Positions 36,525-46,988 of a stretch of DNA of 64,000 nt are shown here, in pieces. Positions within the stretch are counted from its first letter, which is position 1. Each line of letters opens with the position of its first letter. The notes beneath the pieces were generated by a model. The model was not told where the DNA came from. It did not search any database and was given only the letters and a program-made list of their open reading frames with translations. The stretch comes from Reichenbachiella carrageenanivorans (lineage in GTDB: Bacteria > Bacteroidota > Bacteroidia > Cytophagales > Cyclobacteriaceae): assembly GCF_025639805.1 (NCBI RefSeq), contig NZ_CP106735.1:2048001-2112000 (forward strand), read 5' to 3'. The translations under genes were made by a program, and so were the position numbers.

Positions 36525-38953
36525 TGAGAAAGGCTTACATCTACACAACAGCAATAGGTTTATGGGTCTCATGGTGCGTGTGTGCCAGTAGTTTTGGGCA
36601 AGCAGTGGTACAGACTACTGTGAGATCACAGGCCAAATTCAACAAAAATTGGAAATTTGAACAGGCAGATAATCCAGTATATCGCTCGCCAGATTTTGAT
36701 GATACCGCTTGGCGCACACTCGACCTGCCACACGACTGGAGCATAGAAGGCGATTACAGCGCAGACCATCCGTCAGGAGCTAGAAACGGCTATTTCCCAG
36801 AAGGGATTGGCTGGTATCGCAAAAGCTTTATACTGGGAGACTCACTCACCTACAAACAATTGGCGATACAGTTCGACGGTGTGTTTATGAATTCAGAAGT
36901 CTGGATCAATGGTCATTTCTTAGGGAGATACCCATACGGGTACAATACTTTCCAATATGGCCTCACAGAGTTTCTCCATATAGGAGATGGACAGGAGAAC
37001 GTATTGGCCGTGAGAGTAGACAATTCACTCCCAGAGGCTACCCGATGGTACAATGGCTCGGGCATCTATCGCAATGTGCATTTGATCACGACCAACTATA
37101 CGCACTTCAATAATTATGATGGCGTATTTGTGACTACACCAGTAGCTCAAGCCGAAAGAGCAGTGATTCATATAGACTATCGTGTCATTGGCAATCTTTT
37201 CTCGAAAGCCGAAATAGATAAGTATAGAGCAAATAAATGGAAAAAGGAAAAAGTGCAGCACGCCTGTACGCTTAGGTCTATAGTATACGATGCACAAGGC
37301 CAAGAAGTCGCGCGCGTAGAGCAGCAGCAATCCCTAGAAAATTTCGATAAGCATATTGCATACGCTCAAGAACTGGAAGTGAAAAGTCCTAAAAGATGGT
37401 CTGCAGATACTCCGTATATGTATTACCTCAAAAGCGAAATCGAATATGAGGGCAAGATACTCGACGATAAGGTAACGCCATTTGGTATCCGTCACCTAGA
37501 GTATCATCCAGACAAAGGAATGCTTGTCAACGAAAAACAAGTAAAACTCAAAGGCGTGAGTTTGCACCATGATGGTGGATCTGTAGGTGCGGCGGTTCCA
37601 GACAAAATCTGGTATTATCGCCTCAAAAAATGGAAAGAAATGGGATGCAATGCCATACGTACTACTCACAATCCTTTTTCTCCCGAGTTTTATAATATGT
37701 GTGACACCATGGGATTCTATGTGCTCAATGAAGCCTTCGATGAGTGGACGATGGGCTGGGCTTACAATTTTTCTGAAAACAATAGAGGCAAGGCAGACAA
37801 CGGCTATCAGCACTATTTCGATCAGTGGGCAGAAACAGACCTGCGAGCCATGATTCGCAGAGATCGCAATCACCCCTCGGTAGTCATGTACAGTATAGGC
37901 AATGAAATCCCCGATCAGCTAGACAAACTTGGGGGGCAAAAGGCGCAGCGCTTAGTCGCGATTTGTCACGAAGAAGATCCTACTCGACCCGTCACTGCGG
38001 GCAATGATCAGGCTGTCAAAGGGCGAGTATCTGGTTTGATGGATGCTTTGGATATCTCTGGATACAACTATGTGGCTCGTCATCACAAAGAAGAAATGTA
38101 CGCTCCCGAGAGAGCGCTACGACCAGACAAACTATGTATTGGTACGGAGACCAGCCTTACATTAGATTATTTCTTGGCCTATCGCGACAATGATTATGTA
38201 CTAGGACAATTTGTCTGGGTAGGGCAAGATTACCTCGGAGAAGCCAAAAAAGCTCCACAGCGTGGTTGGCAGCGAGGACTCCTCGATGTGTCTGGCAATC
38301 CTCGACCTTCCTTTTATCAGCACCAAAGCTATTGGAGTGAGACTCCAGTCATCCACATGGTGGCCGCCAAAGACAGTGTAAACGGAACCCTCAGATCATC
38401 TTGGAACTGGGACAAAAAAGATAAAATGTTTCTCTCCGTATATACCAACTGCGATGAAGTGGAGCTTTCGCTCAATGGCAAATCTCTAGGTAGAAAAAAA
38501 GTAGATCCAGATACCTATCTGTTAGAATGGCCACTCTCTTATCAGCCAGGAGAGCTCAAGGCCAAAGGCTATACCAATAGAAAAGTAGTAGCCGAACATG
38601 TATTGAAGACCACTGGTCGCCCTAGTGAAGTGGTAGCTCACCCAGTTTGGACGCAGCTTGTGGCCGACAATCAAGACATTTCGATTCTCGAAGTATCACT
38701 GGTCGACAAGTACGGACGCATAGTGCCCGAAGCCGTCAATGAAGTAAATGTGACAATAGATGGCCCCGCCCGCTTGTTGGGTATTGATAGCGGTGACTTG
38801 TACTACGAAGGGAAATTCTCTGACCCAAAAAGAAACGCAACTAGAGGAAAGATGCTTGTGATCATCCAGGCCAAAGATACCCCAGGAGAGGTCAGGGTGA
38901 AGCTAGCGAGTGAAAAACTCAAACCAGCGGAGATAACCCTAGAAGTGAAGTAA
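36524..38953 (+). CDS. GH2 beta-galactosidase-like enzyme, first of three
   Basis: 809 residues, signal peptide to about residue 27 (SWCVCASSFGQA). Domain order: sugar-binding jelly roll (FNKNWKFEQ, DLPHDWSIEGDY, GWYRKSF), Ig-like domain, TIM barrel (KLKGVSLHHDGGSVGAAVPDKIWYYRLKKWKEMGCNAIRTTHNPFSPEFY), acid/base Glu461 in YSIGNEIPDQ, nucleophile Glu542 in CIGTETS, then DUF4982 and GH2_C5-like domains (VYTNCDEVELSLNGKSLGRKK; DGPARLLGIDSGD). This architecture is standard for PUL beta-galactosidases. The start codon shares a base with the sulfatase stop. The paralogue at 41376 has the same layout, while the one at 39025 differs in the active-site context. Confidence 0.93.
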   Translation: MRKAYIYTTAIGLWVSWCVCASSFGQAVVQTTVRSQAKFNKNWKFEQADNPVYRSPDFDDTAWRTLDLPHDWSIEGDYSADHPSGARNGYFPEGIGWYRKSFILGDSLTYKQLAIQFDGVFMNSEVWINGHFLGRYPYGYNTFQYGLTEFLHIGDGQENVLAVRVDNSLPEATRWYNGSGIYRNVHLITTNYTHFNNYDGVFVTTPVAQAERAVIHIDYRVIGNLFSKAEIDKYRANKWKKEKVQHACTLRSIVYDAQGQEVARVEQQQSLENFDKHIAYAQELEVKSPKRWSADTPYMYYLKSEIEYEGKILDDKVTPFGIRHLEYHPDKGMLVNEKQVKLKGVSLHHDGGSVGAAVPDKIWYYRLKKWKEMGCNAIRTTHNPFSPEFYNMCDTMGFYVLNEAFDEWTMGWAYNFSENNRGKADNGYQHYFDQWAETDLRAMIRRDRNHPSVVMYSIGNEIPDQLDKLGGQKAQRLVAICHEEDPTRPVTAGNDQAVKGRVSGLMDALDISGYNYVARHHKEEMYAPERALRPDKLCIGTETSLTLDYFLAYRDNDYVLGQFVWVGQDYLGEAKKAPQRGWQRGLLDVSGNPRPSFYQHQSYWSETPVIHMVAAKDSVNGTLRSSWNWDKKDKMFLSVYTNCDEVELSLNGKSLGRKKVDPDTYLLEWPLSYQPGELKAKGYTNRKVVAEHVLKTTGRPSEVVAHPVWTQLVADNQDISILEVSLVDKYGRIVPEAVNEVNVTIDGPARLLGIDSGDLYYEGKFSDPKRNATRGKMLVIIQAKDTPGEVRVKLASEKLKPAEITLEVK

Positions 38954-39024
38954 GAACAGGAAGAAACGGTTCGGAGAATGGCATATATTGAAAGTAAGTT
39001 GAGAGATAGTAAAATAGAAAGGAT

Positions 39025-41373
39025 ATGAAAAAAGTAGTAGTAGCAGGCATTAATCTGCTGATCATTTTAATGATGATATCGTGCTCAGGAGAGCAAATGA
39101 TGGATGTGAAGATCAATTCAGATTGGAAATTCAAACGATTAAAAGCATCAGATAATGCAGAAGAAAAATACTATTTGTCAGACTACGATGATGCCAGTTG
39201 GGAGCGTGTAAGCCTGCCTCATACGGCCAATGTAGAGCCTTTGGTGGTCAACGACCAGTGGCAGGGCACTTGCTGGTATCGAAAGTCATTCGCTGTACCT
39301 GAGGTAAACGAAGCCAAAAAAGTAGTACTCGAACTGGAAGCAGCCATGAACTATAGTCAAATCTGGATCAATGGTGTGCAAGTAGCCGAGCATCAAGGAG
39401 GATATTTGCCAGTAGTAGTAGATGCTACGCCATATGTCAAAGCAGGGCAAGACAATATACTCGCGATTAGATTAAATAATACCGACAATGCCATCACGGG
39501 GCCTAAACCACTACACAAATTGGATTTTAACATGTATGGTGGATTGTATCGTAATGCATGGCTTAGACTCAAAGATGAGGTGTATATCTCTCACCCCGTA
39601 TTGGCCAACAAAGAAGCTGGAGGGGGAGTATTCATCACTTACCCGACTGTATCCGAAAGACAATCTGTAGTTCAGATCAAAACGCACGTAGTCAATGATG
39701 CTGCTGACCAAAAACAGGTACATGTAGTACAATCGATTTACTATCAGGATTCATTGGTGGCTACTCAATCATCCGAAACCTTTGCAGTAGCAGGAGGAAA
39801 GGACATAGAATCTGTCGTGCGTATTACGCTAGATCGTCCGAGATTATGGTCGCCAGAGGTGCCTAATTTGTACGCACTAAAAACCGAAGTGATGGCGGAT
39901 GGAAAACTTGTAGATCATCAAACAGAAAGATTCGGAATTCGAGATTTTGTATTCGACGACAACAACGAACTGTACATCAACGGGAAAAAGACTTTTCTCA
40001 GAGGGGTCAATCGTCACCAAGAGTATCCATTTGTAGGCTATGCCATGTCAGACAATGCGCAGTACCGTGACGCCAAAAAGATCAAAGACGCAGGATTCAA
40101 TTTCATCCGATTGTCTCATTACCCGCATTCTCCCGCATTTATGGATGCTTGTGACGAGCTGGGTTTAGTAGTGATCGATGCCATTTTAGGCTGGCAATAT
40201 TACTTAGACAATGATCAGTTTAGAGCGTATTGCTATCGTTCTGCCAAAGAGCTGGTACTTAGAGACCGCAATCGCCCAAGCGTATTGGCATGGGAAGTCT
40301 CGCTCAACGAAACACAGATGCCTATATTCTTTATGGAAGAGCTGCACCGTATTGTACATGCCGAGATGCCAGGGCAGAATGTATATACCTGCGGATGGAA
40401 GCCAGAGGTTTACGACATTTATTTGCAAGCCCGTCAGCATAGGATTTTGCATCATTATGATTCTATCCAGACCAAACCATATGAGGTTTCTGAATATGGG
40501 GATTGGGAATATTATTCTAACAATGCGGGACTCAACCAAGATCAACTCCCTAAGAACCTAAGAATAGAAAAATGCAGTCGTCAGTTACGAGGCTTTGGAG
40601 AAAAGCGCTTGCTCTATCAAGCCACCAATGTGCAAGAGGCGCACAACGATAACATGAATACACCTGCCTTTGGCGATAGCTATTGGGTCATGTACGACTA
40701 CAACAGAGGCTACTACGACAACATAGAAGCCTCGGGTATCATGGATATTTTCCGAATACCTAAATTTGCGTACTACTTTTATCAGAGCCAGCAAGAACCA
40801 GAGGATCAGGTTGTACTTCAAATTGCCTCTTGGTGGACAGAGGAGTCTCCCTTGGATGTCAGAGTATTTAGCAACTGTGATGAAGTAGCATTGTACCTCA
40901 ACGATGAGCAGATTGGCAAACAACAGCCGAATCAAGACTCCATTTCTTATAACCTTAACCACCCTCCATTTACCTTTAGTTTACCCGAATTTGTAGCAGG
41001 TACACTGAAAGCTGTAGGGTATATAGATGGAAAACCTGTAGCCGAACATCTTGTGAAAACACCAGGCAAAGTAGCTGGTCTCAAAATGTGGCTCGATGAG
41101 AGTGGCAAGGCACCTCAAGCAGGTGTCAACGATGTCTTGTTTTTGTATATCGCTGCGGTAGACGAGCAGGGTATCGTGATTCCAGCCTATGACCAGCCTA
41201 TCGATGTATCTGTATTGGGCGATGCGGAGATAATGAATGTAGGTGCCGTGCAAGCAGAAGCGGGTATAGCTACAGCCTTGATTCGGGTAGGTACCGCCCA
41301 AGGAAAAGTAACGATGAAGGCAACAGCCGTAGGGTTACCTAATAAAGAGTTTTCATTTGAAGTGAACCAATAG
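39025..41373 (+). CDS. GH2 family glycosidase lipoprotein, second of three
   Basis: 782 residues. Lipobox-like MMISCSG near residue 20 suggests a lipoprotein. Sugar-binding domain (WKFKRLKASDNAEEKYYLSDYDDASWERVSLPHTANVEP, CWYRKSFAVP), Ig-like domain, barrel (FLRGVNRHQEYPFVGYAMSDNAQYRDAKKIKDAGFNFIRLSHYPHSPAFMDACDELGL), acid/base candidate Glu429 in WEVSLNETQMP and nucleophile candidate Glu490 in YEVSEYGDW. The C-terminal NCDEVALYLNDEQIGKQQ and AGTLKAVGYIDGKPVAEHLVKTPG regions resemble those of its neighbours. The SLNE and SEYG contexts differ from the SIGNE/GTE of the flanking GH2 proteins, so the subfamily and specificity are probably different. It starts 71 bp after the first GH2. Confidence 0.9.
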   Translation: MKKVVVAGINLLIILMMISCSGEQMMDVKINSDWKFKRLKASDNAEEKYYLSDYDDASWERVSLPHTANVEPLVVNDQWQGTCWYRKSFAVPEVNEAKKVVLELEAAMNYSQIWINGVQVAEHQGGYLPVVVDATPYVKAGQDNILAIRLNNTDNAITGPKPLHKLDFNMYGGLYRNAWLRLKDEVYISHPVLANKEAGGGVFITYPTVSERQSVVQIKTHVVNDAADQKQVHVVQSIYYQDSLVATQSSETFAVAGGKDIESVVRITLDRPRLWSPEVPNLYALKTEVMADGKLVDHQTERFGIRDFVFDDNNELYINGKKTFLRGVNRHQEYPFVGYAMSDNAQYRDAKKIKDAGFNFIRLSHYPHSPAFMDACDELGLVVIDAILGWQYYLDNDQFRAYCYRSAKELVLRDRNRPSVLAWEVSLNETQMPIFFMEELHRIVHAEMPGQNVYTCGWKPEVYDIYLQARQHRILHHYDSIQTKPYEVSEYGDWEYYSNNAGLNQDQLPKNLRIEKCSRQLRGFGEKRLLYQATNVQEAHNDNMNTPAFGDSYWVMYDYNRGYYDNIEASGIMDIFRIPKFAYYFYQSQQEPEDQVVLQIASWWTEESPLDVRVFSNCDEVALYLNDEQIGKQQPNQDSISYNLNHPPFTFSLPEFVAGTLKAVGYIDGKPVAEHLVKTPGKVAGLKMWLDESGKAPQAGVNDVLFLYIAAVDEQGIVIPAYDQPIDVSVLGDAEIMNVGAVQAEAGIATALIRVGTAQGKVTMKATAVGLPNKEFSFEVNQ

Positions 41374-41375
41374 TA

Positions 41376-44300
41376 ATGATTAGATACCTCGTTTTTATTG
41401 CCTTGTTTTTGATGTCGAGTGTGACTTGGGGTCAGCAGACATTGTCTTTTGATCAAAACTGGAAGTTTACGCTTGGTGATTATGAAGGTGCGCAGGAGGT
41501 GGGTTATATCGATGACCACTGGCGCAAACTGAATGTGCCTCACGATTGGAGTATCGAAGGAGAATACGACGAAGATCATCCTATGGGAGGCCAATGCGGC
41601 TATCTGCCAGCAGGCTTTGGCTGGTACCGCAAAACGATAGCCGTACCTGAAGAGTGGAAAGGAAAGCATGTACAGATTGCATTCGATGGGGTGTTTATGA
41701 ACAGCACCGTCTGGGCCAATGGCCGCCTGCTCGGCACGAGGCCTTATGGTTGGATTTCTTTTGCCTACGACATCAGTACTGAGGTACAGTCGTCAGATAC
41801 GATCACTATTGCCGTCAGGGTAGACAACGATAAACAACCTGCGGCTCGGTGGTACACTGGTAGCGGGATCTATGCACATACATGGATTCATGTAAAAGAC
41901 CCTGTGCATATTCCAAACAATGGATTGTTTATACGCACCACAGGAAATGAGGTGAGCATAGACACAGAGTTGAATAATACCAAGTCAAAAAAGTATAAGA
42001 CATCCCTCAATACAACGATCCTGGACCCTGACGGAAAGAAAGTAGCCAGTAGTAGCAGTGCCCTGACATTGGCCGCCAAGGCCGAATCGCTTGTCAAGCA
42101 AAAACTCACGATTACCGATCCTAAGCTATGGTCAGTGTCATCTCCTCAGCTGTATACAGCAATTAGTGAAGTGGTAATAGGCAAGCGTGTAGCAGATCGG
42201 GTAACTACTCGATTTGGCGTACGAGATATCGAATGGAAACCAGAGACGGGTATGTGGCTCAATGGCGAAAACATAAAACTGCAAGGCGTGTGCAATCATC
42301 AGGATGCAGGAGCACTGGGCGCGGCAGTTCCAGATAAGATGGTTCGTTTTAGAATTCGTCAGCTCAAGGCCATGGGAGTAAATGCCATTCGAACTTCGCA
42401 CAATCCACAAACGCCAATCTTTTACCAAATCTGCGACGAAGAAGGCATGATGGTCATGGATGAAATTTTTGATGGATGGAAGAAAAAAGCGGCCAATGAC
42501 TACGGGGCACATGCTTTTGATAGTTGGTGGAAGCAAGACCTGACCGATTGGATCAAAAGAGATCGCAATCATCCGTCTATCGTCATTTATAGCGTGGGCA
42601 ACGAGACAGAGGGAGAGATAGGAGAAGCACTTGTCGCACAGTGCCACCTATTGGACGATACACGCCCAGTCACTTCCGGACACTCATCATCTGAGTACAT
42701 GGATGTTTTTGGTGTGAATGGTAGTAGTGAAAAAATGGGGTGGTTCGAAAATCTCGAAACTGATCGTGTGTTTATCGGTACAGAAAACACCCATACCTGG
42801 CAGGTAAGAGGCTTTTATCGTACGCAAACATGGTACAGAGATGGTTACCCCAATGCTCGGCAAAAGCCTTATGATTATCCAGACCTGACGGAGCAAGAAG
42901 TATTTACCTATGACTGGACCAATGCTGCCGGTAAGGCGAACTACAAGCAGATCTTTAACTCTAGCTATGACAATGCCATGGTGCGACTGACCTCGCGCCA
43001 AAACATTGCTCAACTTCGAGATATCCCCAATTATGCGGGTTCGTTTCGCTGGACGGGATACGACTACATAGGAGAGGCCAGTTATGTACATGGTGGTTGG
43101 CCATTCAAGTCTTTTATGGGTGGAGCAATAGATATGGCCAATTTTGAAAAGGATTTGTTTTATCTCTACCAGAGTCAATGGACAACCCAGCCCATGGTGC
43201 ATATTTTACCCCACTGGACACACCCAACATTGGCCTTAGATACGACCATACCTGTATGGGTGTATTCTAATTGCGACGAGGTAGAATTGTTTTTGGATGG
43301 GCGCTCACTCGGCAAGCAGACACCTGGAGAGGCTTGGGATCAGATGCAGTGTCAGTGGATGGTTGGTTGGCAACCAGGCGAGCTCAAAGCGGTGGGTTAC
43401 AAGGCAGGAAAGGCTGTGATAGAAGAGATCGTCCGCACAGCTGGTGCTCCAGCACAATTGGCACTATCGATCGACGGAGAACCCTTGGATCAGCGCAAGG
43501 ATGACTTAGTACAAGTGCGTGTGACTACACAAGATGAGAAAGGAGCATTTTACCCTTATGGAGAAAATAGAAGTTATTTTTATGTGATAGGCTCGGGGCG
43601 AATACAGGCACTCGACAACGGCAGCCCGATAGACGTAGAAAAACACTTTGAAGCCAAAGACCGTCAAGCCTTTTTTGGTTTGACCAGAGCTTATATTGCC
43701 TCTACCGATGCCGAAGGCCCTGTCACCTTGCTGGTGGGATCTATTTTGGGCGAGAAAAAACAAGTATCGTCCAATAAAGTAAGCATAGATACCCAGTTGT
43801 TGGCCTTGCGTGGTCAACAGGCGAATCCAACGCTCAAGATCTATTATACCACAGATGGTAGCGAACCAAAAACAACGTCTACAGTCTATGAAAAAGCTTT
43901 TGAAGTGCCATTGGGTACTACTGTTCGGGCATTGGTGACGGCAGATGGGGAGGCCGTATGCCAAATGCAAGAGCGATTTGCGATGGACGAAGGTTTTGTC
44001 TGGGATGCCAAAGCGATGGCGGCAGTGCCAGGAGGAGATCAGGCCGAAGATGCGACCTACGATGTGGCCATATTTTCAAATCAAGGCAAAGGATACCAAG
44101 GCAAAGGGTATTTGGATTTCGGTAGAAATGCTGGTGGATATGTGGAGTGGTATCAGGAAAATGATGGCAGTCCAGGACAGTTTTTATTACAAATACGATA
44201 CAGCGCTTTAAACAAAATCAGGGATACATATCGGGTAAGATTGACAGTGAATGGAAAAGATCAAGAGCTCGAATGGCCAGCTACTTCAGGATATAGAAGT

Positions 44301-44411
44301 ACTTGGGATACCGTAGAAGTGTTAGTAAATTTTGGCTCTGGAGCCAATACTGTTCGAATTACCTCATTGCAAGACGATGGCCTTTGCATTGATGAACTAA
44401 AAGTGAAATAA
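41376..44411 (+). CDS. GH2 beta-galactosidase-like enzyme with C-terminal binding module, third of three
   Basis: 1011 residues, signal peptide MIRYLVFIALFLMSSVTWGQ. Sugar-binding domain (FDQNWKFTLGDYEG, NVPHDWSIEGEYDEDHPMGG), Ig-like domain, barrel (KLQGVCNHQDAGALGAAVPDKMVRFRIRQLKAMGVNAIRTSHNPQTPIFY), acid/base Glu410 in YSVGNETEGE, nucleophile Glu470 in FIGTENTH. After the GH2_C5-like part come a chitobiase/Fn3-associated strand pair (TLKIYYTTDGSEPKTTSTVYEKAFEVP) and a final ~125-residue beta-sandwich (GYLDFGRNAGGYVEWYQENDGS...DGLCIDELKV) resembling CBM6/CBM35. The extra modules suggest action on insoluble or large polymer. Only 2 bp separate it from the preceding gene. Confidence 0.92.
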   Translation: MIRYLVFIALFLMSSVTWGQQTLSFDQNWKFTLGDYEGAQEVGYIDDHWRKLNVPHDWSIEGEYDEDHPMGGQCGYLPAGFGWYRKTIAVPEEWKGKHVQIAFDGVFMNSTVWANGRLLGTRPYGWISFAYDISTEVQSSDTITIAVRVDNDKQPAARWYTGSGIYAHTWIHVKDPVHIPNNGLFIRTTGNEVSIDTELNNTKSKKYKTSLNTTILDPDGKKVASSSSALTLAAKAESLVKQKLTITDPKLWSVSSPQLYTAISEVVIGKRVADRVTTRFGVRDIEWKPETGMWLNGENIKLQGVCNHQDAGALGAAVPDKMVRFRIRQLKAMGVNAIRTSHNPQTPIFYQICDEEGMMVMDEIFDGWKKKAANDYGAHAFDSWWKQDLTDWIKRDRNHPSIVIYSVGNETEGEIGEALVAQCHLLDDTRPVTSGHSSSEYMDVFGVNGSSEKMGWFENLETDRVFIGTENTHTWQVRGFYRTQTWYRDGYPNARQKPYDYPDLTEQEVFTYDWTNAAGKANYKQIFNSSYDNAMVRLTSRQNIAQLRDIPNYAGSFRWTGYDYIGEASYVHGGWPFKSFMGGAIDMANFEKDLFYLYQSQWTTQPMVHILPHWTHPTLALDTTIPVWVYSNCDEVELFLDGRSLGKQTPGEAWDQMQCQWMVGWQPGELKAVGYKAGKAVIEEIVRTAGAPAQLALSIDGEPLDQRKDDLVQVRVTTQDEKGAFYPYGENRSYFYVIGSGRIQALDNGSPIDVEKHFEAKDRQAFFGLTRAYIASTDAEGPVTLLVGSILGEKKQVSSNKVSIDTQLLALRGQQANPTLKIYYTTDGSEPKTTSTVYEKAFEVPLGTTVRALVTADGEAVCQMQERFAMDEGFVWDAKAMAAVPGGDQAEDATYDVAIFSNQGKGYQGKGYLDFGRNAGGYVEWYQENDGSPGQFLLQIRYSALNKIRDTYRVRLTVNGKDQELEWPATSGYRSTWDTVEVLVNFGSGANTVRITSLQDDGLCIDELKVK

Positions 44412-44440
44412 ACGGATTTTAGAGAGATAGGGATCATACG

Positions 44441-46966
44441 ATGACATTAAAGAGAAGGAAATTTTTACAAAGTTTAGGGCTGGTAGTGCCAGCGCTGAGT
44501 ACGCCACTTCACAAGGTACTAGCGAGTGAAAAAACCGAACGTGTACTAGCATCAGCTGCTAAAAGTGGGCCTTTCAAACTTTCGTTTAATGAACTCAATG
44601 ATCGTGTGTGGATTGGTGATCAATTTTGGAGTGTGCCTATGGAGGATTGGGAGATCCGTCAGGGGCGCCTAGAATGCACAGGGATAGAACGTCATTCGAG
44701 GCTTCACTTACTCACACATGTACTAGGTGAAGCGGCCGGGGATTTTATGCTTGAGGCGACCTTAGGCTTATTGGCAGACAAGGGCAATCAAGGTACAGTA
44801 GGTTTTTCTGTCGGAATCAAAGATTTTACAGACCCAGATAGCATCAAAGCCGCTTGCTATTTTGGAAAAGGAGTAACAGCAGGGGTATCGCTAGAAAGTG
44901 AATTATTTCTTGGTGATCAATCAGCTACCTTGCCAGAAGGTTTCAATTTTAAAAAATTCACGCTCCAACTAGAAGGAGCCACCTCCGACGGGCAGCAGGT
45001 TATGACCTTGACGGCCACAGACGATCATCAGCTTTCGTCCAAGCTTTCATATACGCATACAGGAGCATTAGATGGACTAGTTGCCTTGGTCAATCATATC
45101 AAGAAGGAGGATCAAAGCACTTTTTGGTGGAGTAGTCTGGCACTGTCAGGTTCAAAGGTAGTATACCGCCCAGCCAATAGTTTTGGCCCTATTCTTTGGG
45201 CTATGTACACACTTTCTGATGCGAAAGTGAAACTGATGGCGCAGATGCCCCCTATTGGGACGAAGGATAGTCAACAAGTAGAATTGCAACTGAAGCGAAA
45301 AGGCAAGTGGAAAAAAGTGATGACCAGCCCTATCGATAAACTGTCTTATACAGCCCTCTTTGTGATTACGGATTGGGATACTACAGCAGACTGTGCTTAT
45401 CGGCTGATCTATGATATAGATGGGGAAAAACACGAGTATGTAGGGAATATCAGAAAAGAACCCGCCAATGGCGAACTCAGATTTGGGGGTCTTACTTGCC
45501 AGGAGTGGAGAGGCTACCCTTACAGCCCATTGGTGCAAAATTTGGAAAAAACAGATCCAGATATGCTCTGTTTTTCAGGGGATCAGATCTATGAGCAGAA
45601 CGGAGGCTATCCCATCAAGCGACAACCAGAAAACAAAGCGATTTTAAGTTACCTCGGCAAATATTATATGTTTGGATGGGCTTTTGGCCATGTGATGCGC
45701 GACCGACCTACGATATGTACACCCGACGATCATGATGTATTTCAGGGCAACCTTTGGGGGGAAGGAGGCGAAGGGATTTCGTTCGAAGATTGGGATCGTG
45801 TGCAAGATGCCCATGGCGGATTTGTACAAACCCCTCAAATGGTAAATGTAGTAAATCGTACCCAGTGCGGTCATTTGCCAGACCCTGTTCAATCGGCCAC
45901 CTTGTCTTCTGGTATTACTACCTGGTTTACAAACATGAACTATGGCAGAGTGAGTTTTGCCATAGTGAGCGACCGTTTGTTCAAATCTGGCCCAGAAAAA
46001 GTTAGAGCAGGTGAGGGCAGAATAGATCATGTCAGAGATCGGTTGATGCCACAAGAATTAGAATCTGAGGAGTTGGTCTTCATGGGGCAGGCCCAATTGG
46101 CTTTTCTCAACGAATGGATAGCAGAGTGGAAAGGAGTAGATATGAAAGTGATGCTGAGTCAGACCTTGTTTTCTAATGTAGGGACACATCACGGGTGGAA
46201 AAAGGAATTTTTATATGGAGATATGGATTCTGGTGGGTGGCCTAAGGCACAGCGCGATGAGGTCATTCGTATCATGCGAAAGGCTTGTGTATTTCATATC
46301 AATGGAGATCAGCACCTGCCCTTTATCGTGCAGTATAGTGTAGACGAAAAGCGTGATGGAGGATGGACATTTTGTACGCCAGCTGTCTCTACAGGCTACT
46401 CCCGATGGGGGCAGCCAGACTTAGTCAATATGCCATTTACCGACCGGCCCAAGCATAACCTGCCAAATACAGGATGCTACAGAGATGTCTTTGGCAATGA
46501 TAACTATGTATATGCAGTAGGCAACCCTGAAGATGACGTAAGAAAGATCAAAAACCGTTATACAGTCGCCCAAATGAAGGCTTCTGGGTTTGGGCTAGTC
46601 ACTTTCGATACGGTAGAGCGAACCATCAAAATGGAGGCCTTTAGGTTTTTGGCTCAGCTCGATAGTAAGTCAGAGGAGAACACTTACCCCGGGTGGCCAC
46701 TAACGATCAATCAGCTGGACAATGACGGTCGGAGAGCTTTTGGGTACTTGCCTCAATTGAAAATGAGCAAGCCCAATCAGTTGGTGAAAATCATCAATGA
46801 AGAAAATGGAGAACTCGTGCAGGCCATCAGAGTGAAGGGGAATCATTACACCCCATCAGTATATGCCTTGGCTAGATATACAATAGTCGTAGGCGAGGAG
46901 GACAACCGTAAGGAGATTAATAACGTACAAATTACGTCTAATGCGAACGATGTGCTACCTTTGTAA
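44441..46966 (+). CDS. Tat-exported PhoD-like metallophosphoesterase
   Basis: 841 residues. N-terminal twin-arginine signal (KRRKFLQSLGLVVPALSTPLHKVLA). Residues ~45-230 form a beta-rich, lectin-like domain; the PhoD-like phosphatase domain follows (~320 onwards): RFGGLTCQEWRGYPYSPLVQNLEK, DMLCFSGDQIYEQ, ICTPDDHDVFQGNLWG, NYGRVSFAIVSDRLFKSGP, and the metal-site NGDQHLPF near residue 618. PhoD enzymes hydrolyse phosphomono- and diesters with Fe/Ca. Inside a sulfatase-rich PUL it could remove phosphate or another substituent from the glycan, or act on a sulfate ester; the substrate cannot be decided here. It is 29 bp behind the third GH2 and 22 bp before a TonB-type barrel gene. Confidence 0.8.
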   Translation: MTLKRRKFLQSLGLVVPALSTPLHKVLASEKTERVLASAAKSGPFKLSFNELNDRVWIGDQFWSVPMEDWEIRQGRLECTGIERHSRLHLLTHVLGEAAGDFMLEATLGLLADKGNQGTVGFSVGIKDFTDPDSIKAACYFGKGVTAGVSLESELFLGDQSATLPEGFNFKKFTLQLEGATSDGQQVMTLTATDDHQLSSKLSYTHTGALDGLVALVNHIKKEDQSTFWWSSLALSGSKVVYRPANSFGPILWAMYTLSDAKVKLMAQMPPIGTKDSQQVELQLKRKGKWKKVMTSPIDKLSYTALFVITDWDTTADCAYRLIYDIDGEKHEYVGNIRKEPANGELRFGGLTCQEWRGYPYSPLVQNLEKTDPDMLCFSGDQIYEQNGGYPIKRQPENKAILSYLGKYYMFGWAFGHVMRDRPTICTPDDHDVFQGNLWGEGGEGISFEDWDRVQDAHGGFVQTPQMVNVVNRTQCGHLPDPVQSATLSSGITTWFTNMNYGRVSFAIVSDRLFKSGPEKVRAGEGRIDHVRDRLMPQELESEELVFMGQAQLAFLNEWIAEWKGVDMKVMLSQTLFSNVGTHHGWKKEFLYGDMDSGGWPKAQRDEVIRIMRKACVFHINGDQHLPFIVQYSVDEKRDGGWTFCTPAVSTGYSRWGQPDLVNMPFTDRPKHNLPNTGCYRDVFGNDNYVYAVGNPEDDVRKIKNRYTVAQMKASGFGLVTFDTVERTIKMEAFRFLAQLDSKSEENTYPGWPLTINQLDNDGRRAFGYLPQLKMSKPNQLVKIINEENGELVQAIRVKGNHYTPSVYALARYTIVVGEEDNRKEINNVQITSNANDVLPL

Positions 46967-46988
46967 GGCACGCTAAAAACAAAATGAA

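Noticed and set aside
43506..43970. 154-residue antisense frame opposite the third GH2
   Set aside because: Shadow of coding DNA without start context or family similarity.
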